Shown here: positions 44,646 to 53,914 of the stretch, one piece after another
How the letters are laid out: every line of letters starts with the position of its first letter
Numbering within the stretch: position 1 is the stretch's first letter
Assembly: GCF_015352975.1 (NCBI RefSeq)
Contig: NZ_JACYIZ010000003.1
Coordinates: 372,001-436,000, forward strand
Length of the DNA stretch: 64,000 bases
Direction: 5' to 3'
Source of the DNA: Aestuariimicrobium ganziense
GTDB lineage: Bacteria; Actinomycetota; Actinomycetes; Propionibacteriales; Propionibacteriaceae
Translations under genes and position numbers: made by a program
The notes under the pieces: model-generated
The model's input: only the letters and a program-made list of their open reading frames with translations
The model's database searches: none
Told to the model about the DNA's origin: nothing

Positions 44646-45368
44646 GTGCCACGTTCCCGTACCGCCAAGCCCGTCGACCAGCCGTCGTCCGACCTGGTGG
44701 CCAGGGCCCGCACGATGGACGAACTGCTGGCCGAGTGCTACCCCCAGGCACGTGCCGAACTCGACTTCACCACCCCGCTGGAACTGCTGGTCGCCACCGT
44801 GTTGTCGGCCCAGTCGACCGACAAGCGGGTCAATCTGGTCACCCCTGCACTGTTCGAGCGCTACCCGACCCCGCACCACTACGCCGAGGCCGACCCGGCA
44901 GAACTCGAGGAGATGATCCGCCCCACCGGCTTCTTCCGCGCCAAGACGCAGTCGTTGATCGGCCTGGGCCGCGCCCTGGTCGACCAGTTCGACTCGGTGG
45001 TGCCCTCGACGCTGGACGAACTGGTCACGCTGCCGGGCGTGGGGCGCAAGACCGCCAACGTCGTGCTCGGCAATGCCTTCGGCGTGCCCGGGTTGACCCC
45101 GGACACCCACTTCATGCGGGTGACCCGACGGATGGGATGGACCACCGAGACCACCCCCGACCGGGTCGAGCAGGCGATCGCGCTGCTGTTCGACCCCGAC
45201 GACTGGGTGATGGTCAGCCACCACGTGATCTGGCACGGACGACGCCGCTGCCACGCCCGCACCCCGGCCTGCGGCGCCTGCCCGGTGATGGCGCTGTGCC
45301 CGAGCGCCGGCCTCGGCCCCACCGACCCCGACCAGGCGGCCAAGCTGGTCAGGGAGCCGCGCGGATGA
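44646..45368 (+). CDS. nth: Endonuclease III (bifunctional base-excision glycosylase)
   Basis: 240 residues, GTG start. HhH-GPD domain with [18 protein letters not shown] containing the catalytic Lys, TPDTHFMRV with the catalytic Asp, and the 4Fe-4S ligands C-x6-C-x2-C-x5-C in [17 protein letters not shown] near the C-terminus. Removes oxidised pyrimidines. First gene of nth-tlpA-nudix; the stop overlaps the next start (ATGA). Confidence 0.95.
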   Translation: MPRSRTAKPVDQPSSDLVARARTMDELLAECYPQARAELDFTTPLELLVATVLSAQSTDKRVNLVTPALFERYPTPHHYAEADPAELEEMIRPTGFFRAKTQSLIGLGRALVDQFDSVVPSTLDELVTLPGVGRKTANVVLGNAFGVPGLTPDTHFMRVTRRMGWTTETTPDRVEQAIALLFDPDDWVMVSHHVIWHGRRRCHARTPACGACPVMALCPSAGLGPTDPDQAAKLVREPRG

Positions 45369-46000
45369 GGACGGTCGGTCTTGCCCGCTGGGGGCGCCTG
45401 CTGGTCGGCGCGCTGGCGCTGGTCGTCCTCGCCGGGTGCCAGGACGAGCCCGGCTACCAGTTCCCCGCCGACTCGGCGTCGCCGACGGCCGTGCGCAGTG
45501 ACCTGTCGGCGCAGCGCAAGGCTGCGGGAATCGCCGACTGCCCGGCCGACGTGGCAGGACAGGAAGCTGTCGCGGGCGGGCTGCCCGAGGTGAGGCTGGA
45601 GTGCCTCGGCGGTGGCACCGGAGCCACGTTGTCGAAGTTGCCGCGCAAGCCGATGGTGCTGAACTTCTGGGCGCAGTGGTGTGGGCCGTGCCGCGACGAG
45701 GCCCCGCACCTGGCTGCCGTGGCGCGCAGCACCAAGGGCTCGGTGCAGTTCATCGGCGTGAACCAGAACGATCCCCGGCCAGAGCTGGCGATCGAGTTCG
45801 CCGGTGAGGCGGGCTGGAGCTATCCCCAGTTGGCCGACGAGCTCAAGGCGACCCGCGCGGCTCCGCTGCAGGTGACCGGCCTGCCGACCACGATCCTGGT
45901 CTCGGCCGACGGTCGGATCGTCCACCGGGTCGCCGGGGTGATCGAGTCGGAGGAGGCACTGCGGGCGTTGATCGGCGAACACCTCGGGGTGGACGCGTGA
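45365..46000 (+). CDS. TlpA/ResA-like thioredoxin-fold lipoprotein
   Basis: 211 residues. Lipoprotein signal with lipobox LAGC (about 22-25). Thioredoxin-like domain with [20 protein letters not shown] (active-site WCGPC near 104), FIGVNQNDP and the cis-Pro in [14 protein letters not shown]. Extracytoplasmic disulfide reductase, plausibly for cytochrome c maturation or envelope repair. Same order as Rv3673c in M. tuberculosis. Confidence 0.9.
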   Translation: MRTVGLARWGRLLVGALALVVLAGCQDEPGYQFPADSASPTAVRSDLSAQRKAAGIADCPADVAGQEAVAGGLPEVRLECLGGGTGATLSKLPRKPMVLNFWAQWCGPCRDEAPHLAAVARSTKGSVQFIGVNQNDPRPELAIEFAGEAGWSYPQLADELKATRAAPLQVTGLPTTILVSADGRIVHRVAGVIESEEALRALIGEHLGVDA

Positions 46001-46656
46001 GCGTGACGTCCGGGGGTGCTGGCGACCGGCTCGAGGTGCTGCGGTCGGCCCTGGTGCCGGTGGCGGACAGCCACGTGGAGTGGGCGCCGACGGCCGGTGG
46101 CGGGCGCGGGCCGAGGCCGGCGGCGGTGCTCGCCCTGCTCAGCGACCACCCGTCGCCCGACCTGCTGTTCACCGAACGATCCCGGCACCTTCGCCACCAC
46201 GCTGGGCAGATCTCGTTCCCCGGCGGACGGATCGACCCCGGAGACACCTCGCCCGCGGCCGCGGCGCTGCGTGAGGCCAACGAAGAGGTGGGTCTGCGCA
46301 GTGAGGCGGTCACGCTGATGGGCGAGTTGCCCGCGACCGCGCTGACCACCACCTTCTTCCGGGTCACCACGGCGGTCGGGCTGTGGGACGGACGCGGGAT
46401 GCTGGTGCCCGAGGAGGCCGAGGTCGCCGCAGTGCACCGCTACCCGGTCGACCTGCTGGCCGACCCGTCGACCAGGCGCAGCGCGCGGCATCCCCTGGGG
46501 GGCAGCGGACCCGCGTTCGTCTTGGACGACATCGTGATCTGGGGGTTCACCGCGCACCTGGTCGACCACCTGCTGCGGCTGGCTGGCTGGGAGCAGCCCT
46601 GGGACGAGGAGCACCTGATCGACGTGCCGAGGCGATTCCTGCGCTCAGGACTGTGA
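45997..46656 (+). CDS. NUDIX hydrolase, CoA pyrophosphatase-like
   Basis: 219 residues, GTG start overlapping the previous stop (GTGA). The Nudix box GGRIDPGDTSPAAAALREAN followed by EEVGL (about 76-100) is complete, and LLFTERSRHLRHHAGQISFP just before it matches the CoA-specific UPF0035 signature. Cleaves CoA or related dinucleotides. Equivalent of Rv3672c; the MarP protease gene that usually follows (Rv3671c) is absent. Confidence 0.9.
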   Translation: MSVTSGGAGDRLEVLRSALVPVADSHVEWAPTAGGGRGPRPAAVLALLSDHPSPDLLFTERSRHLRHHAGQISFPGGRIDPGDTSPAAAALREANEEVGLRSEAVTLMGELPATALTTTFFRVTTAVGLWDGRGMLVPEEAEVAAVHRYPVDLLADPSTRRSARHPLGGSGPAFVLDDIVIWGFTAHLVDHLLRLAGWEQPWDEEHLIDVPRRFLRSGL

Positions 46657-46664
46657 GGCGGTCT

Positions 46665-46714
46665 GGCTGATCGAGTGGGGAGCGCCCCCCGCATGGTTGA
46701 TCGAGTGGGGAGCG
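46665..46714. repeat. Two direct copies of a 20-bp repeat
   Basis: GGCTGATCGAGTGGGGAGCG (46665-46684) and GGTTGATCGAGTGGGGAGCG (46695-46714), 30 bp apart, after the nudix stop; the second is followed by AAGCGACCGTGTCGAGATCC, which pairs partly with TCGAG. Looks like a short dispersed intergenic repeat. Confidence 0.5.
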
Positions 46715-46749
46715 AAGCGACCGTGTCGAGATCCCCCGGCGACAGAAAC

Positions 46750-47232
46750 TCAGTCGAGGGCGCGGCGGGCCTGGCGGATCGTCTTGGCGGCCAAGGCATT
46801 GTTCGTGACCACGGTCTTGCCCTCGGCGGCAGAGGTTTTCAGCGCAGCGACGGTGGCCTTGGCCTCGGCGATGGTCGCCTCGGGCGCCTTGACCTGATCG
46901 ATCTCCTTCTTGCCGACCACCGCGAGCACCGCGGCGATCACCAGCAGCACCAACGCCATCGAGATCAGGCCCAGCACCACGCTCAGCACCATGCCGAGCC
47001 CGACCGGACCTGACCACAGCAGGGTGAAGGCACCCGCGCCCGCCAGGAACAGCAGTGAGACGGCGTTGAGGGCGAGGTAGCCGGCGGCGCCGAACATGCC
47101 ACCACCCTTGCCCGCGTGGGCGACGGCGGGCTTGACCTCGGCCTGGGCCAGCGCCTTCAGGTCGGTGGCGATGCGCGCACCGTCGGTCTTGATCCGGTCG
47201 ACGATGGACGCGACCTGCGACGTGTTGGGCAC
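46750..47232 (-). CDS. Holin-superfamily-III-like membrane protein
   Basis: 160 residues: helical N-terminal segment (IVDRIKTDGARIATDLKALA), two membrane helices (about 53-75 and 80-107), and an amphipathic C-terminal helix. Matches the phage-holin-family proteins of actinobacterial chromosomes, e.g. the gene near Rv3671c. GTG start with AGGAG upstream. No phage genes nearby, so more likely an envelope protein than a phage holin. Confidence 0.75.
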   Translation of the reverse strand: MPNTSQVASIVDRIKTDGARIATDLKALAQAEVKPAVAHAGKGGGMFGAAGYLALNAVSLLFLAGAGAFTLLWSGPVGLGMVLSVVLGLISMALVLLVIAAVLAVVGKKEIDQVKAPEATIAEAKATVAALKTSAAEGKTVVTNNALAAKTIRQARRALD

Positions 47233-47286
47233 TGCTACTCCTCGTCCGTATGGATGACCCAGATCAGGGTGGTGGACGAGGTCAGT

Positions 47287-48516
47287 CTAGGGCCGCTCGA
47301 CAGCGACCGCAGCCGCCGGTGCGTGCCGTCGTCCGCGGATCATCAGGCTGATCGACCCGGTGATCGCCGCGATCACCGACGCGGTCAGCACCGCCATCTT
47401 GGCGGGAGCCAGTTCGGGCGTGCCGGCGAAGGCCAGTTCGCTGATCAACAGCGAGACGGTGAATCCGATCCCGGCCAACTGGGCCACCGCCAGCAGGTCG
47501 CCCCACTCGACCCCCTCGCCGAGTTCGGCCGAGGTGAACCGGGCGGTCAGCCGCGCACCCAGGTAGACGCCGATGATCTTGCCCGCGACCAGGCCCAGGA
47601 TCACCCCCAGCGGCACCGGATCGGTCCACAGTGCGCGCAAGGCATCACCGTCGATGGCCACCCCGGCGGCGAACAGCGCGAACAGCGGCACCACCAGACC
47701 GGCCGACCACGGCTGCACGTTGTGCTGCCAGCGGTCCAGTGGCTCGTCCAGCGTTTCGGCAGTCGCCCGGGTCAGCAGTCCCAACCCGACGCCGGCGATG
47801 GTGGCGTGCACGCCCGACTGCAGCATCAGGTACCAGGTGAGCACGAACAGCGGCACGTAGAACCAGCCGTTGTCGATCCGGCGGCGCTGCATGAGCCACC
47901 ACAACGCCATGCAGGCAGCCGCCCCGGCCAGCATCACGAGGTTGATGCCGTGGCTGAACCCGATGGCGATCACCAGGATCGCGCCGAGGTCGTCCACGAT
48001 CGCCAGGGTGAGCAGGAACGCCCGCAGCGCAGCGGGCAGCCGGTTGCCGACGATCGCCAGCACCGCCAGCGCGAACGCGATGTCTGTGGCCATCGGGATC
48101 GCCCACCCGCGAGGGGAGCCACCGTCGACCAGCAGGTTCGTGGCCAAGTAGATGCCCGCGGGTACGACCATGCCGCACACCGCGGCGACGATCGGCACCA
48201 GCGCGTCGGCGGGACGGGACAGCGAACCCTCGGTCAACTCACGCTTGAGTTCCATGCCGGCCGAGAAGAAGAAGACGGTGAGCAGGCCGTCGGTGGCCCA
48301 GTGGGCCAAGCTCAGTGGACCCAGTTGGTGGTGGGCGAGGCGCTGGTAGGCCATCGGTTCGGCATTGGCCCAGACCAGGGCCACCACCGTGGCGAACAAC
48401 ATCAGGAACCCGCCGGTGGTCTCGCGACGCAGCACCTCGGGCAGGTGCAGGGCGTCAGCGCCCTGGGCGGGGCGGAACAGGATCCGGCGGAGCGTGAACG
48501 GTCGACGTGAGGTCAC
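47287..48516 (-). CDS. nhaA: Na+/H+ antiporter NhaA
   Basis: 409 residues, 12 membrane helices. TDIAFALAVLAIVGNRLPAA and LTLAIVDDLGAILVIAIGFS hold the Asp pair (Asp163-164 in E. coli). FFFSAGMELKRELTEGSLSR and TVSLLISELAFAG are further family marks. Exchanges Na+ for H+ in pH and salt homeostasis. GTG start; single gene. Confidence 0.93.
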   Translation of the reverse strand: MTSRRPFTLRRILFRPAQGADALHLPEVLRRETTGGFLMLFATVVALVWANAEPMAYQRLAHHQLGPLSLAHWATDGLLTVFFFSAGMELKRELTEGSLSRPADALVPIVAAVCGMVVPAGIYLATNLLVDGGSPRGWAIPMATDIAFALAVLAIVGNRLPAALRAFLLTLAIVDDLGAILVIAIGFSHGINLVMLAGAAACMALWWLMQRRRIDNGWFYVPLFVLTWYLMLQSGVHATIAGVGLGLLTRATAETLDEPLDRWQHNVQPWSAGLVVPLFALFAAGVAIDGDALRALWTDPVPLGVILGLVAGKIIGVYLGARLTARFTSAELGEGVEWGDLLAVAQLAGIGFTVSLLISELAFAGTPELAPAKMAVLTASVIAAITGSISLMIRGRRHAPAAAVAVERP

Positions 48517-48600
48517 AGTGGACTTTCGGGGTAGGACGACTGGTGTGCCGACCAGACTTCCCGGCGCTCCGACGTCGATCGTACAGCCCGGTTGTGTGGG

Positions 48601-49347
48601 TCAGAGCGGGATGACCAGCCCGTCGTCGTCGATCTCGATCGGGGCGGTGAGCTCGTCGTGGTCGACCCAAGCCCGGTGGCACTGCAGCAGGTAGGGCAGC
48701 CGCAGTGCGTCGGCGCCGGGTGCAGCGTCGTCGTGCAGCCGGGCGACGTCGTCCAGCACCTTGTTGCGGTCGGGTTCTGCCAAGCCCTGGATCGCGGGCA
48801 GCGCCTCGACCATGCCCAGCAGTTGGGTGCGGGTGATCGGCACCCAGTGCCGGTGCTGGGTGCGCTCGAGCCCGCCGAAGTACTTGCTGCTGGCCAGGTG
48901 GGTGACCGAGTCGGCGCCGTAGTTGCCCGCCATGGCGGCCGGGTCGATCTTCTGGACCAGGGCGGTCAGCCGGCGCACCCACGGCACCGAGTCGTCCCTG
49001 ACCAGGTACGACACGCCGGCTCGTCCGCCCGGACGAAGCACCCGCGCCATCTCGGACAGCACCAGTCCGGGAGCGAACCGGTGGAAGTCCTGGTGGCTGA
49101 GCACGACGTCGAACTGGCACGGCTGGAAGGGCAGCGACTCGGCCTGCGCGACGACGGCGGTGATGCCGTCGACGTCGGCCAGCGCCGCCACAACCTGCGG
49201 CGAGCGATCGACGGCGAACACGTCGTGGCCTGCACGATGCAGCACCCGCGGCAGGGTCGCGCCACCCAGGGTGAGCACCCGCAACGGGTTCGCCGCGGTC
49301 AGCCAGGTGACGGCCTGGTCGGGCAGGTGGTAGCGCGGCAACGACAT
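48601..49347 (-). CDS. Class I SAM-dependent methyltransferase
   Basis: 248 residues. Rossmann-like core with motif I VLTLGGATLPRVLHRAGHDV (about 25-44), acidic VFAVDRSP, motif II ESLPFQPCQFDVVLSHQDFH and MARVLRPGGRAG. Substrate unknown. The ATG at 49347 opens a frame that continues far upstream only as shadow of the pilus genes. Divergent from ssd. Confidence 0.85.
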   Translation of the reverse strand: MSLPRYHLPDQAVTWLTAANPLRVLTLGGATLPRVLHRAGHDVFAVDRSPQVVAALADVDGITAVVAQAESLPFQPCQFDVVLSHQDFHRFAPGLVLSEMARVLRPGGRAGVSYLVRDDSVPWVRRLTALVQKIDPAAMAGNYGADSVTHLASSKYFGGLERTQHRHWVPITRTQLLGMVEALPAIQGLAEPDRNKVLDDVARLHDDAAPGADALRLPYLLQCHRAWVDHDELTAPIEIDDDGLVIPL

Positions 49348-49494
49348 GGCCCCATGGTAGGGATCGCGACCGCGACCGGCCCGGCGGGCACGCGGACCAC
49401 GGATGGCTGGCGGGCCACCTGTGGACAGAGAGCGTTGTCCACAGGCCAGAAGTTGGGTGGCGCGAGAGACGGGGGTGCGGCCCAGAGTGTGGGC

Positions 49495-50571
49495 GTGAGA
49501 GCTGCCTGCCTGACGCGAGAACCGTCGACCGCCGAGCAGGTCGAGGCCTGTGCGGCGGCTGCCGGGGGTGAGGTGACGGTCGTCGACGACCTCGCGGACG
49601 CGGCGCGGTGGTGGCGACAGGCCGACCTGCTGCTGGTGGGGGCCGACGTCGCCGGTGACGTCGCCGCCGCGGGGCTGCCCCAGCGTGCCGATGTGCACCT
49701 GGTGGGGCCCGAGCCTGCCACGCTGGTCGGCTGGTCGGCCCCACTGCACGCCTCGGTGCTGGTGCTGCCCGACCAGTCCGCCCTGCTCAGCGCACTGTTG
49801 TCGAGCACGGGACGAGACAGCGGTGGCCGCGCCCAGGTGCTGCGCCTGGTCGGCGGCTCGGGTGGGCTGGGGGTGAGCACGGTGTGCGCGGGTCTGGCCC
49901 TGGCCGCCGCGCGACGCCGCTGGAAGGTGGCGGTGGTCGAACTGGCCACCTGTGGGGGTGGCCTCGACCTGGTGTTCGGGGCCGAGCAGTCGGCTGGTTG
50001 GCGCTGGCCCGAACTGGCTGCGGCCAGCGGGCACGTGGGTGACTTGGGTGGCAGGCTGCCGACCAGCGCCGGGGTCGACCTGGTCTCGGCCGGGCGCGGT
50101 GACTGGCAACGTGCGCCCGCGCCGGCCGTGCGTGCCGTGCTGGGTTCGTTGGTCCGCACCCACGACCTGGTGGTGGTCGACGCCGGACGCGGAGAGGACC
50201 CAGCCGGCACCGAGTTGGCTCGCTGCCAGACCTGGCTGATGGTCGGCGCCGACGTTCGCTCGGTGGTGGCTGCCCAAGGGCTTGTCGCGCTGGCCGGGCT
50301 GCAGGAGCCCGGGCTGGTGGTGCGTCAGGGACGAGGACGCGGCCTGCCGGCTGGTGAGGTCTCTCGTGCGTTGGAGTTGCCCGCTCGTGGACGCGTGCGC
50401 GATGACCGCACCGTGCCGCTCGCGGCCGAGGCGGGCGATCCTCCCGGCCGATCGGCGCGCAGTGTGCTCGGGCGCGATTGCGCCGCGTTGCTCGACAACC
50501 TCGACGTGCGCCCGGTCACACCGGCGGTGGACGAGTCGGCGGCCCCAGGGCCACGCCGGTTGGCGAGCTGA
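49495..50571 (+). CDS. Septum-site-determining/CpaE-like ATPase (Rv3660c/Ssd-like)
   Basis: 358 residues, GTG start. The N-terminal receiver-like region lacks clear phospho-Asp. A ParA/MinD-like domain starts at LRLVGGSGGLGVSTV (deviant Walker A, about 123) followed by VVVDAGRGEDPAG (about 221) as the Walker B region. First gene of the Tad/Flp locus as in M. tuberculosis Rv3660c, where the product also affects septation. CpaE-like proteins position pilus machinery. Confidence 0.85.
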   Translation: MRAACLTREPSTAEQVEACAAAAGGEVTVVDDLADAARWWRQADLLLVGADVAGDVAAAGLPQRADVHLVGPEPATLVGWSAPLHASVLVLPDQSALLSALLSSTGRDSGGRAQVLRLVGGSGGLGVSTVCAGLALAAARRRWKVAVVELATCGGGLDLVFGAEQSAGWRWPELAAASGHVGDLGGRLPTSAGVDLVSAGRGDWQRAPAPAVRAVLGSLVRTHDLVVVDAGRGEDPAGTELARCQTWLMVGADVRSVVAAQGLVALAGLQEPGLVVRQGRGRGLPAGEVSRALELPARGRVRDDRTVPLAAEAGDPPGRSARSVLGRDCAALLDNLDVRPVTPAVDESAAPGPRRLAS

Positions 50572-50595
50572 GCAGGCACGGAGAGGAGTACTGGC

Positions 50596-51777
50596 ATGGG
50601 CGACGAGGAGCTGGAACTGGTGCGCGGGCGACTGGCGCTGCTGGGGCGTCCGCATCGTCCCGATGACGTGGCACAGGTGATGTCGGAGTTGGGCCTGGTG
50701 GTCTCTGACGCCCTGGTGCTGTGGACCTTGGAGCGGCTGCGGACCACGTCGGTGGGGGCGGGGCTGTTGGAGCCGCTGCTCAAGCTGCCGGGGGTCACCG
50801 ATGTGTTGGTCAACGGACCCGACCGGGTCTACATCGACCGGGGGCAGGGACTGGAGCTGACCCAGGTGCGGTTCGGTTCCGACGCCGAGGTGCGTGCCCT
50901 GGCCACTCGGATGGCCGCCTCGGTGGGCCGACGGCTCGACGACGCCAGCCCCTGGGTCGACGCCCGACTGGCCGATGGCACTCGCGTGCACGCTGTGCTG
51001 GGCGTGCTCAGTGCCACCGGCACCTGCCTGTCGCTGCGCGTGCCCTCGAGGCAGGGCCTCACCCTCGCCGACTGGGTGGCCAACGGATCGATGACCATTG
51101 GCTGTCGGCACCTTCTCGAACAGCTGGTCGCCTCGCGGCGTGCCTTCCTGGTCTCGGGCGGCACGGGAACGGGCAAGACCACCTTGCTGGGGTCGCTGCT
51201 GGCGCTGGTCGACCCCGAACAGCGGGTGCTCGTGGTCGAGGACTCCCGCGAGCTCAAGGTCGACCATCCCCACGTGGTCTCGCTCGAGGGCCGGGTCGCC
51301 AACGCCGAGGGTGCTGGCGCGGTCACGTTGACCGACCTTGTCAGGCAGGCCTTGCGGATGCGTCCGGACCGACTGGTGCTGGGGGAGGCCCGGGGGGCGG
51401 AGCTTTCCGACCTGCTGATGGCCTTCAACACCGGTCACGAGGGTGGCTGTGGCACGGTGCATGCCAACTCGGCTGCTGACGTGCCGGCTCGGCTGGAGGC
51501 CTTGGCGGCGCTGGGTGGGATGGGCAGAGCTGCCTGCCACGCCCAGGTGGTCGCGGCCATCCAGGTGGTGGTGCACGTGACCAGGGGTGACGATCGGCGC
51601 CGTCGGGTGTCGGAGATCGGGGTGGTCGAAGCGGTGAGCGACCAGTTGCGGGTGGTGCCGGCGGTCCGGTGGCGGCAGGACGCGACCGAGGTGCGCGGCG
51701 CCGGGTGGCAGCGACTGCTCGAGGTGGTGGACGAGGCGCAGCTCGTCGGGTCGGTGCCAGTACTGCAGGGGTCGTGA
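50596..51777 (+). CDS. tadA: TadA/CpaF-type secretion ATPase
   Basis: 393 residues. Type II/IV secretion ATPase: Walker A GGTGTGKTTLLG (about 195), Asp box VVEDSRELKVDHPHVVSLEG, Walker B RMRPDRLVLGEARGAE, His box GHEGGCGTVHANSA. N-terminal all-alpha/beta domain (VNGPDRVYIDRGQGLE). Hexameric motor for pilus assembly. 24 nt after ssd; overlaps tadB by one base. Confidence 0.93.
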   Translation: MGDEELELVRGRLALLGRPHRPDDVAQVMSELGLVVSDALVLWTLERLRTTSVGAGLLEPLLKLPGVTDVLVNGPDRVYIDRGQGLELTQVRFGSDAEVRALATRMAASVGRRLDDASPWVDARLADGTRVHAVLGVLSATGTCLSLRVPSRQGLTLADWVANGSMTIGCRHLLEQLVASRRAFLVSGGTGTGKTTLLGSLLALVDPEQRVLVVEDSRELKVDHPHVVSLEGRVANAEGAGAVTLTDLVRQALRMRPDRLVLGEARGAELSDLLMAFNTGHEGGCGTVHANSAADVPARLEALAALGGMGRAACHAQVVAAIQVVVHVTRGDDRRRRVSEIGVVEAVSDQLRVVPAVRWRQDATEVRGAGWQRLLEVVDEAQLVGSVPVLQGS

Positions 51778-52565
51778 TGGAGGCCGTCGCGGTGCTGGCG
51801 GCGGGGCTGGCCGGGTGGTGCTGGGTGCGGCCGCCACGTCGCGGCGTCGCGGTGCGTTCACCGGCGTCCGGTGGGCGTGGAGGACGGCGGCATCCGGTCG
51901 TGGTGCTGGTGCTGGCCGTTGGCTGCGTCGCTGTGGCGGCCCTCGCCGGCGGGCCGGTCGGACGGTGGGTGGCCACCGCACTGGTCGCGATGATGACGGG
52001 TTCCTGGCTGGTCGCCTCGGCGCGCCGCAGGGCAGCGTTGACCCGGACACGCACCCAGGTCAGCGATGGTTGCCAGTCGCTCAGCGGCCAACTGCGGGCC
52101 GGGCAGGTTCCCGGCCGGGCCCTGCTGGTGGCCGCCGAGGACTGCCCGGTGATGGAGCGGGCAGCCGCCAGCCACCGGATCGGTGGGGATGTGCCGTCGG
52201 CGTTGCGGGCGGCAGCTGGTGCGCCCGGCGCCGAGGGGCTGGTGGCGTTGGCGGCAGCGTGGCAGCTGGCCGAGGGTTCCGGGGCCCCGATCGCCGACCT
52301 CGTTGATGGCGTGGCCGAGGAGCAGCGCGACCAGCAGCGGCTGCAGGGTCTGGTGGGCAGCGAGTTGGCTGCGGCCAGGGCGACCGGCAAGATGCTCGCG
52401 GCACTGCCGCTGGTGGGTGTCGCGATGGCCGCGGCCGTGGACGCCGATCCCGCTGGCTTCCTGCTGGGCACGACCCTTGGCCAGTTCTGTGTGTTGGCCG
52501 CGGTCGCCCTGACCTCGACCGGTCTGGTCTGGACCGAGACGATCGCCGAACGGGGTGCCCGGTGA
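51777..52565 (+). CDS. tadB: TadB-like pilus assembly membrane protein
   Basis: 262 residues. ATG overlaps the tadA stop (TGATG). Membrane helices near the N-terminus (two, about 1-75) and C-terminus (two, about 200-255) flank a cytoplasmic T2SSF domain: LSGQLRAGQVPGRALLVAAE and AAWQLAEGSGAPIADLVDGV. Platform protein of the Flp pilus, analogous to Rv3658c. Confidence 0.87.
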   Translation: MEAVAVLAAGLAGWCWVRPPRRGVAVRSPASGGRGGRRHPVVVLVLAVGCVAVAALAGGPVGRWVATALVAMMTGSWLVASARRRAALTRTRTQVSDGCQSLSGQLRAGQVPGRALLVAAEDCPVMERAAASHRIGGDVPSALRAAAGAPGAEGLVALAAAWQLAEGSGAPIADLVDGVAEEQRDQQRLQGLVGSELAAARATGKMLAALPLVGVAMAAAVDADPAGFLLGTTLGQFCVLAAVALTSTGLVWTETIAERGAR

Positions 52566-52611
52566 CCGGGGTGTGCGTTGACCGAAACTGCGCTGCGACC
52601 GGTGGTGCGCC

Positions 52612-53364
52612 GTGGACCTGATGGCTGGGGTGGCGGCGTTGGCCGCTGGGCTGACCTGTTGGTGCGTCTGGCCGGTGCGGGCGGGGGTCACGCGGCTGCG
52701 GGCCGGCCCGCGGAACCCGCGGCTTCCCGCGCTGCTGCAGGGTGCGGGTGACCTTCCGCCCCGCGTGCGACTCGTGGCCGCCGTCGCCGGTGCGGTCGCG
52801 GCCCTGATGATGCTGCCCGGCTGGTACGGCTGGGTCGGTGGGCTGCTGGCAGCAGCGGTGGTCGGTGTCGGGTCGGGTCACCTGCAGACCGGACGACAGC
52901 GTCGTCGGCAGGAAGCCCTGGCGAGGGAGATGCCGGTGGCCCTCGACCTGTTGGTGGCCATGGTCTGCGCAGGGGCCCCGCTGCGCGGGGCCGCCACCCA
53001 GGTGGCGGCGGTCAGTCCCCCGACGACTGCCGAGGTGCTGGGGCTGGTGGTGTCCCACACCCAGGTCGGTCTGTCGGACGAGCGGGCGTGGCGGCAACTG
53101 GTCGAGGGGCCCCAGTGGAGTGGGCGGTGGGCGCCGGTGGCCCGTGACCTGGCGAGGTCGGTCTCGACCGGGGCGGGGGTGGCGCAGGTGCTGTCCACCC
53201 ACGCTCGTGAGGCCAGGCGTCGCCGTCAGGAGGCGCTGGAACGCACCGCGCGCACCGTCGGGATTCGCTCAGTGCTGCCGCTGATGGTCTGCTTCCTGCC
53301 GGCCTTCGTGCTGGTGGGCGTCGTCCCGATTGTGGCGGGGACGATCCTGCGTGCCCTGGGCTGA
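52612..53364 (+). CDS. tadC: TadC-like pilus assembly membrane protein
   Basis: 250 residues, GTG start (an ATG follows 9 nt later). T2SSF domain with AREMPVALDLLVAMVCAGAP (about 103-122) and LARSVSTGAGVAQVLSTHAR (about 182-201); three membrane segments, the last VLPLMVCFLPAFVLVGVVPIV. Second platform subunit, analogous to Rv3657c. Confidence 0.87.
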   Translation: MDLMAGVAALAAGLTCWCVWPVRAGVTRLRAGPRNPRLPALLQGAGDLPPRVRLVAAVAGAVAALMMLPGWYGWVGGLLAAAVVGVGSGHLQTGRQRRRQEALAREMPVALDLLVAMVCAGAPLRGAATQVAAVSPPTTAEVLGLVVSHTQVGLSDERAWRQLVEGPQWSGRWAPVARDLARSVSTGAGVAQVLSTHAREARRRRQEALERTARTVGIRSVLPLMVCFLPAFVLVGVVPIVAGTILRALG

Positions 53365-53612
53365 ACGGTGCGCTGGTAGATGTCGTGCAGGCCGAACAGG
53401 TCTTCGGACTGCCACGAGGTCTGGCTGATCGGTCGTGCCTGCCGGTCTGTGCCCACGTGCTCATCGCTTCCCACTCGACGTCTGTCCACAGCTGGCCGCC
53501 GGGTCGGAGTGTCGTCCACAGGCCCAGCACAAGTTGGCTGATCGAGCGGCTCGATTCCCACAGTGAGGGTGAGCCCACGAGGAGTGGGAACACAACGAAA
53601 GGGACGGATCCC

Positions 53613-53849
53613 ATGAACACCATCGACCTGCTCGACACCACCAAGTACGCGCCGGTCCGCAAGCCGAAGGGGCGGGTGCGCCGCCTGGCCGAGCGAGGGA
53701 TGACCACGGCCGAGTACGCGGTCGGGATCCTCGCGGCATGCGCCTTGGCGCTGGTGCTGCTCAAGGTCTTCAGCGACAACCAGTTCTTCACCGCTTTGCT
53801 GAAGCTCGTGATCAAGCTGATCGGCACCGTCGGGGGAATGATCAAGTGA
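53613..53849 (+). CDS. Flp-type pilin (DUF4244)
   Basis: 78 residues. Basic leader (VRKPKGRVRRLAERG) ends at the prepilin cleavage site G-MTTAEYAVG, then a hydrophobic helix ILAACALALVLLKVF and short tail. Gly before Met-Thr-Thr-Ala-Glu gives the conserved Glu+5. Major pilin subunit of the Flp pilus, as Rv3656c. GAAAGGGA precedes the ATG. The 248-bp upstream gap is the longest in the locus and likely carries an extra promoter for the pilin. Confidence 0.88.
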   Translation: MNTIDLLDTTKYAPVRKPKGRVRRLAERGMTTAEYAVGILAACALALVLLKVFSDNQFFTALLKLVIKLIGTVGGMIK

Positions 53850-53914
53850 GGCCGGTCAGGAGGTGGCGCCCGTGCTCGGGCGTCCCCTCCTGTGGTCGCA
53901 GGGAAGGGCTCGAC

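Noticed and set aside
46750..47232. Holin-like gene as part of a prophage
   Set aside because: No phage structural, lysis or integrase genes around it; the same family occurs as ordinary chromosomal genes in actinobacteria.
48601..52050. Minus-strand open frame of about 1,150 codons overlapping the pilus genes
   Set aside because: It covers ssd, tadA and tadB in antisense with no recognisable domain beyond the methyltransferase at its 3' end; high GC makes long antisense frames common. Only 48601-49347 is kept.
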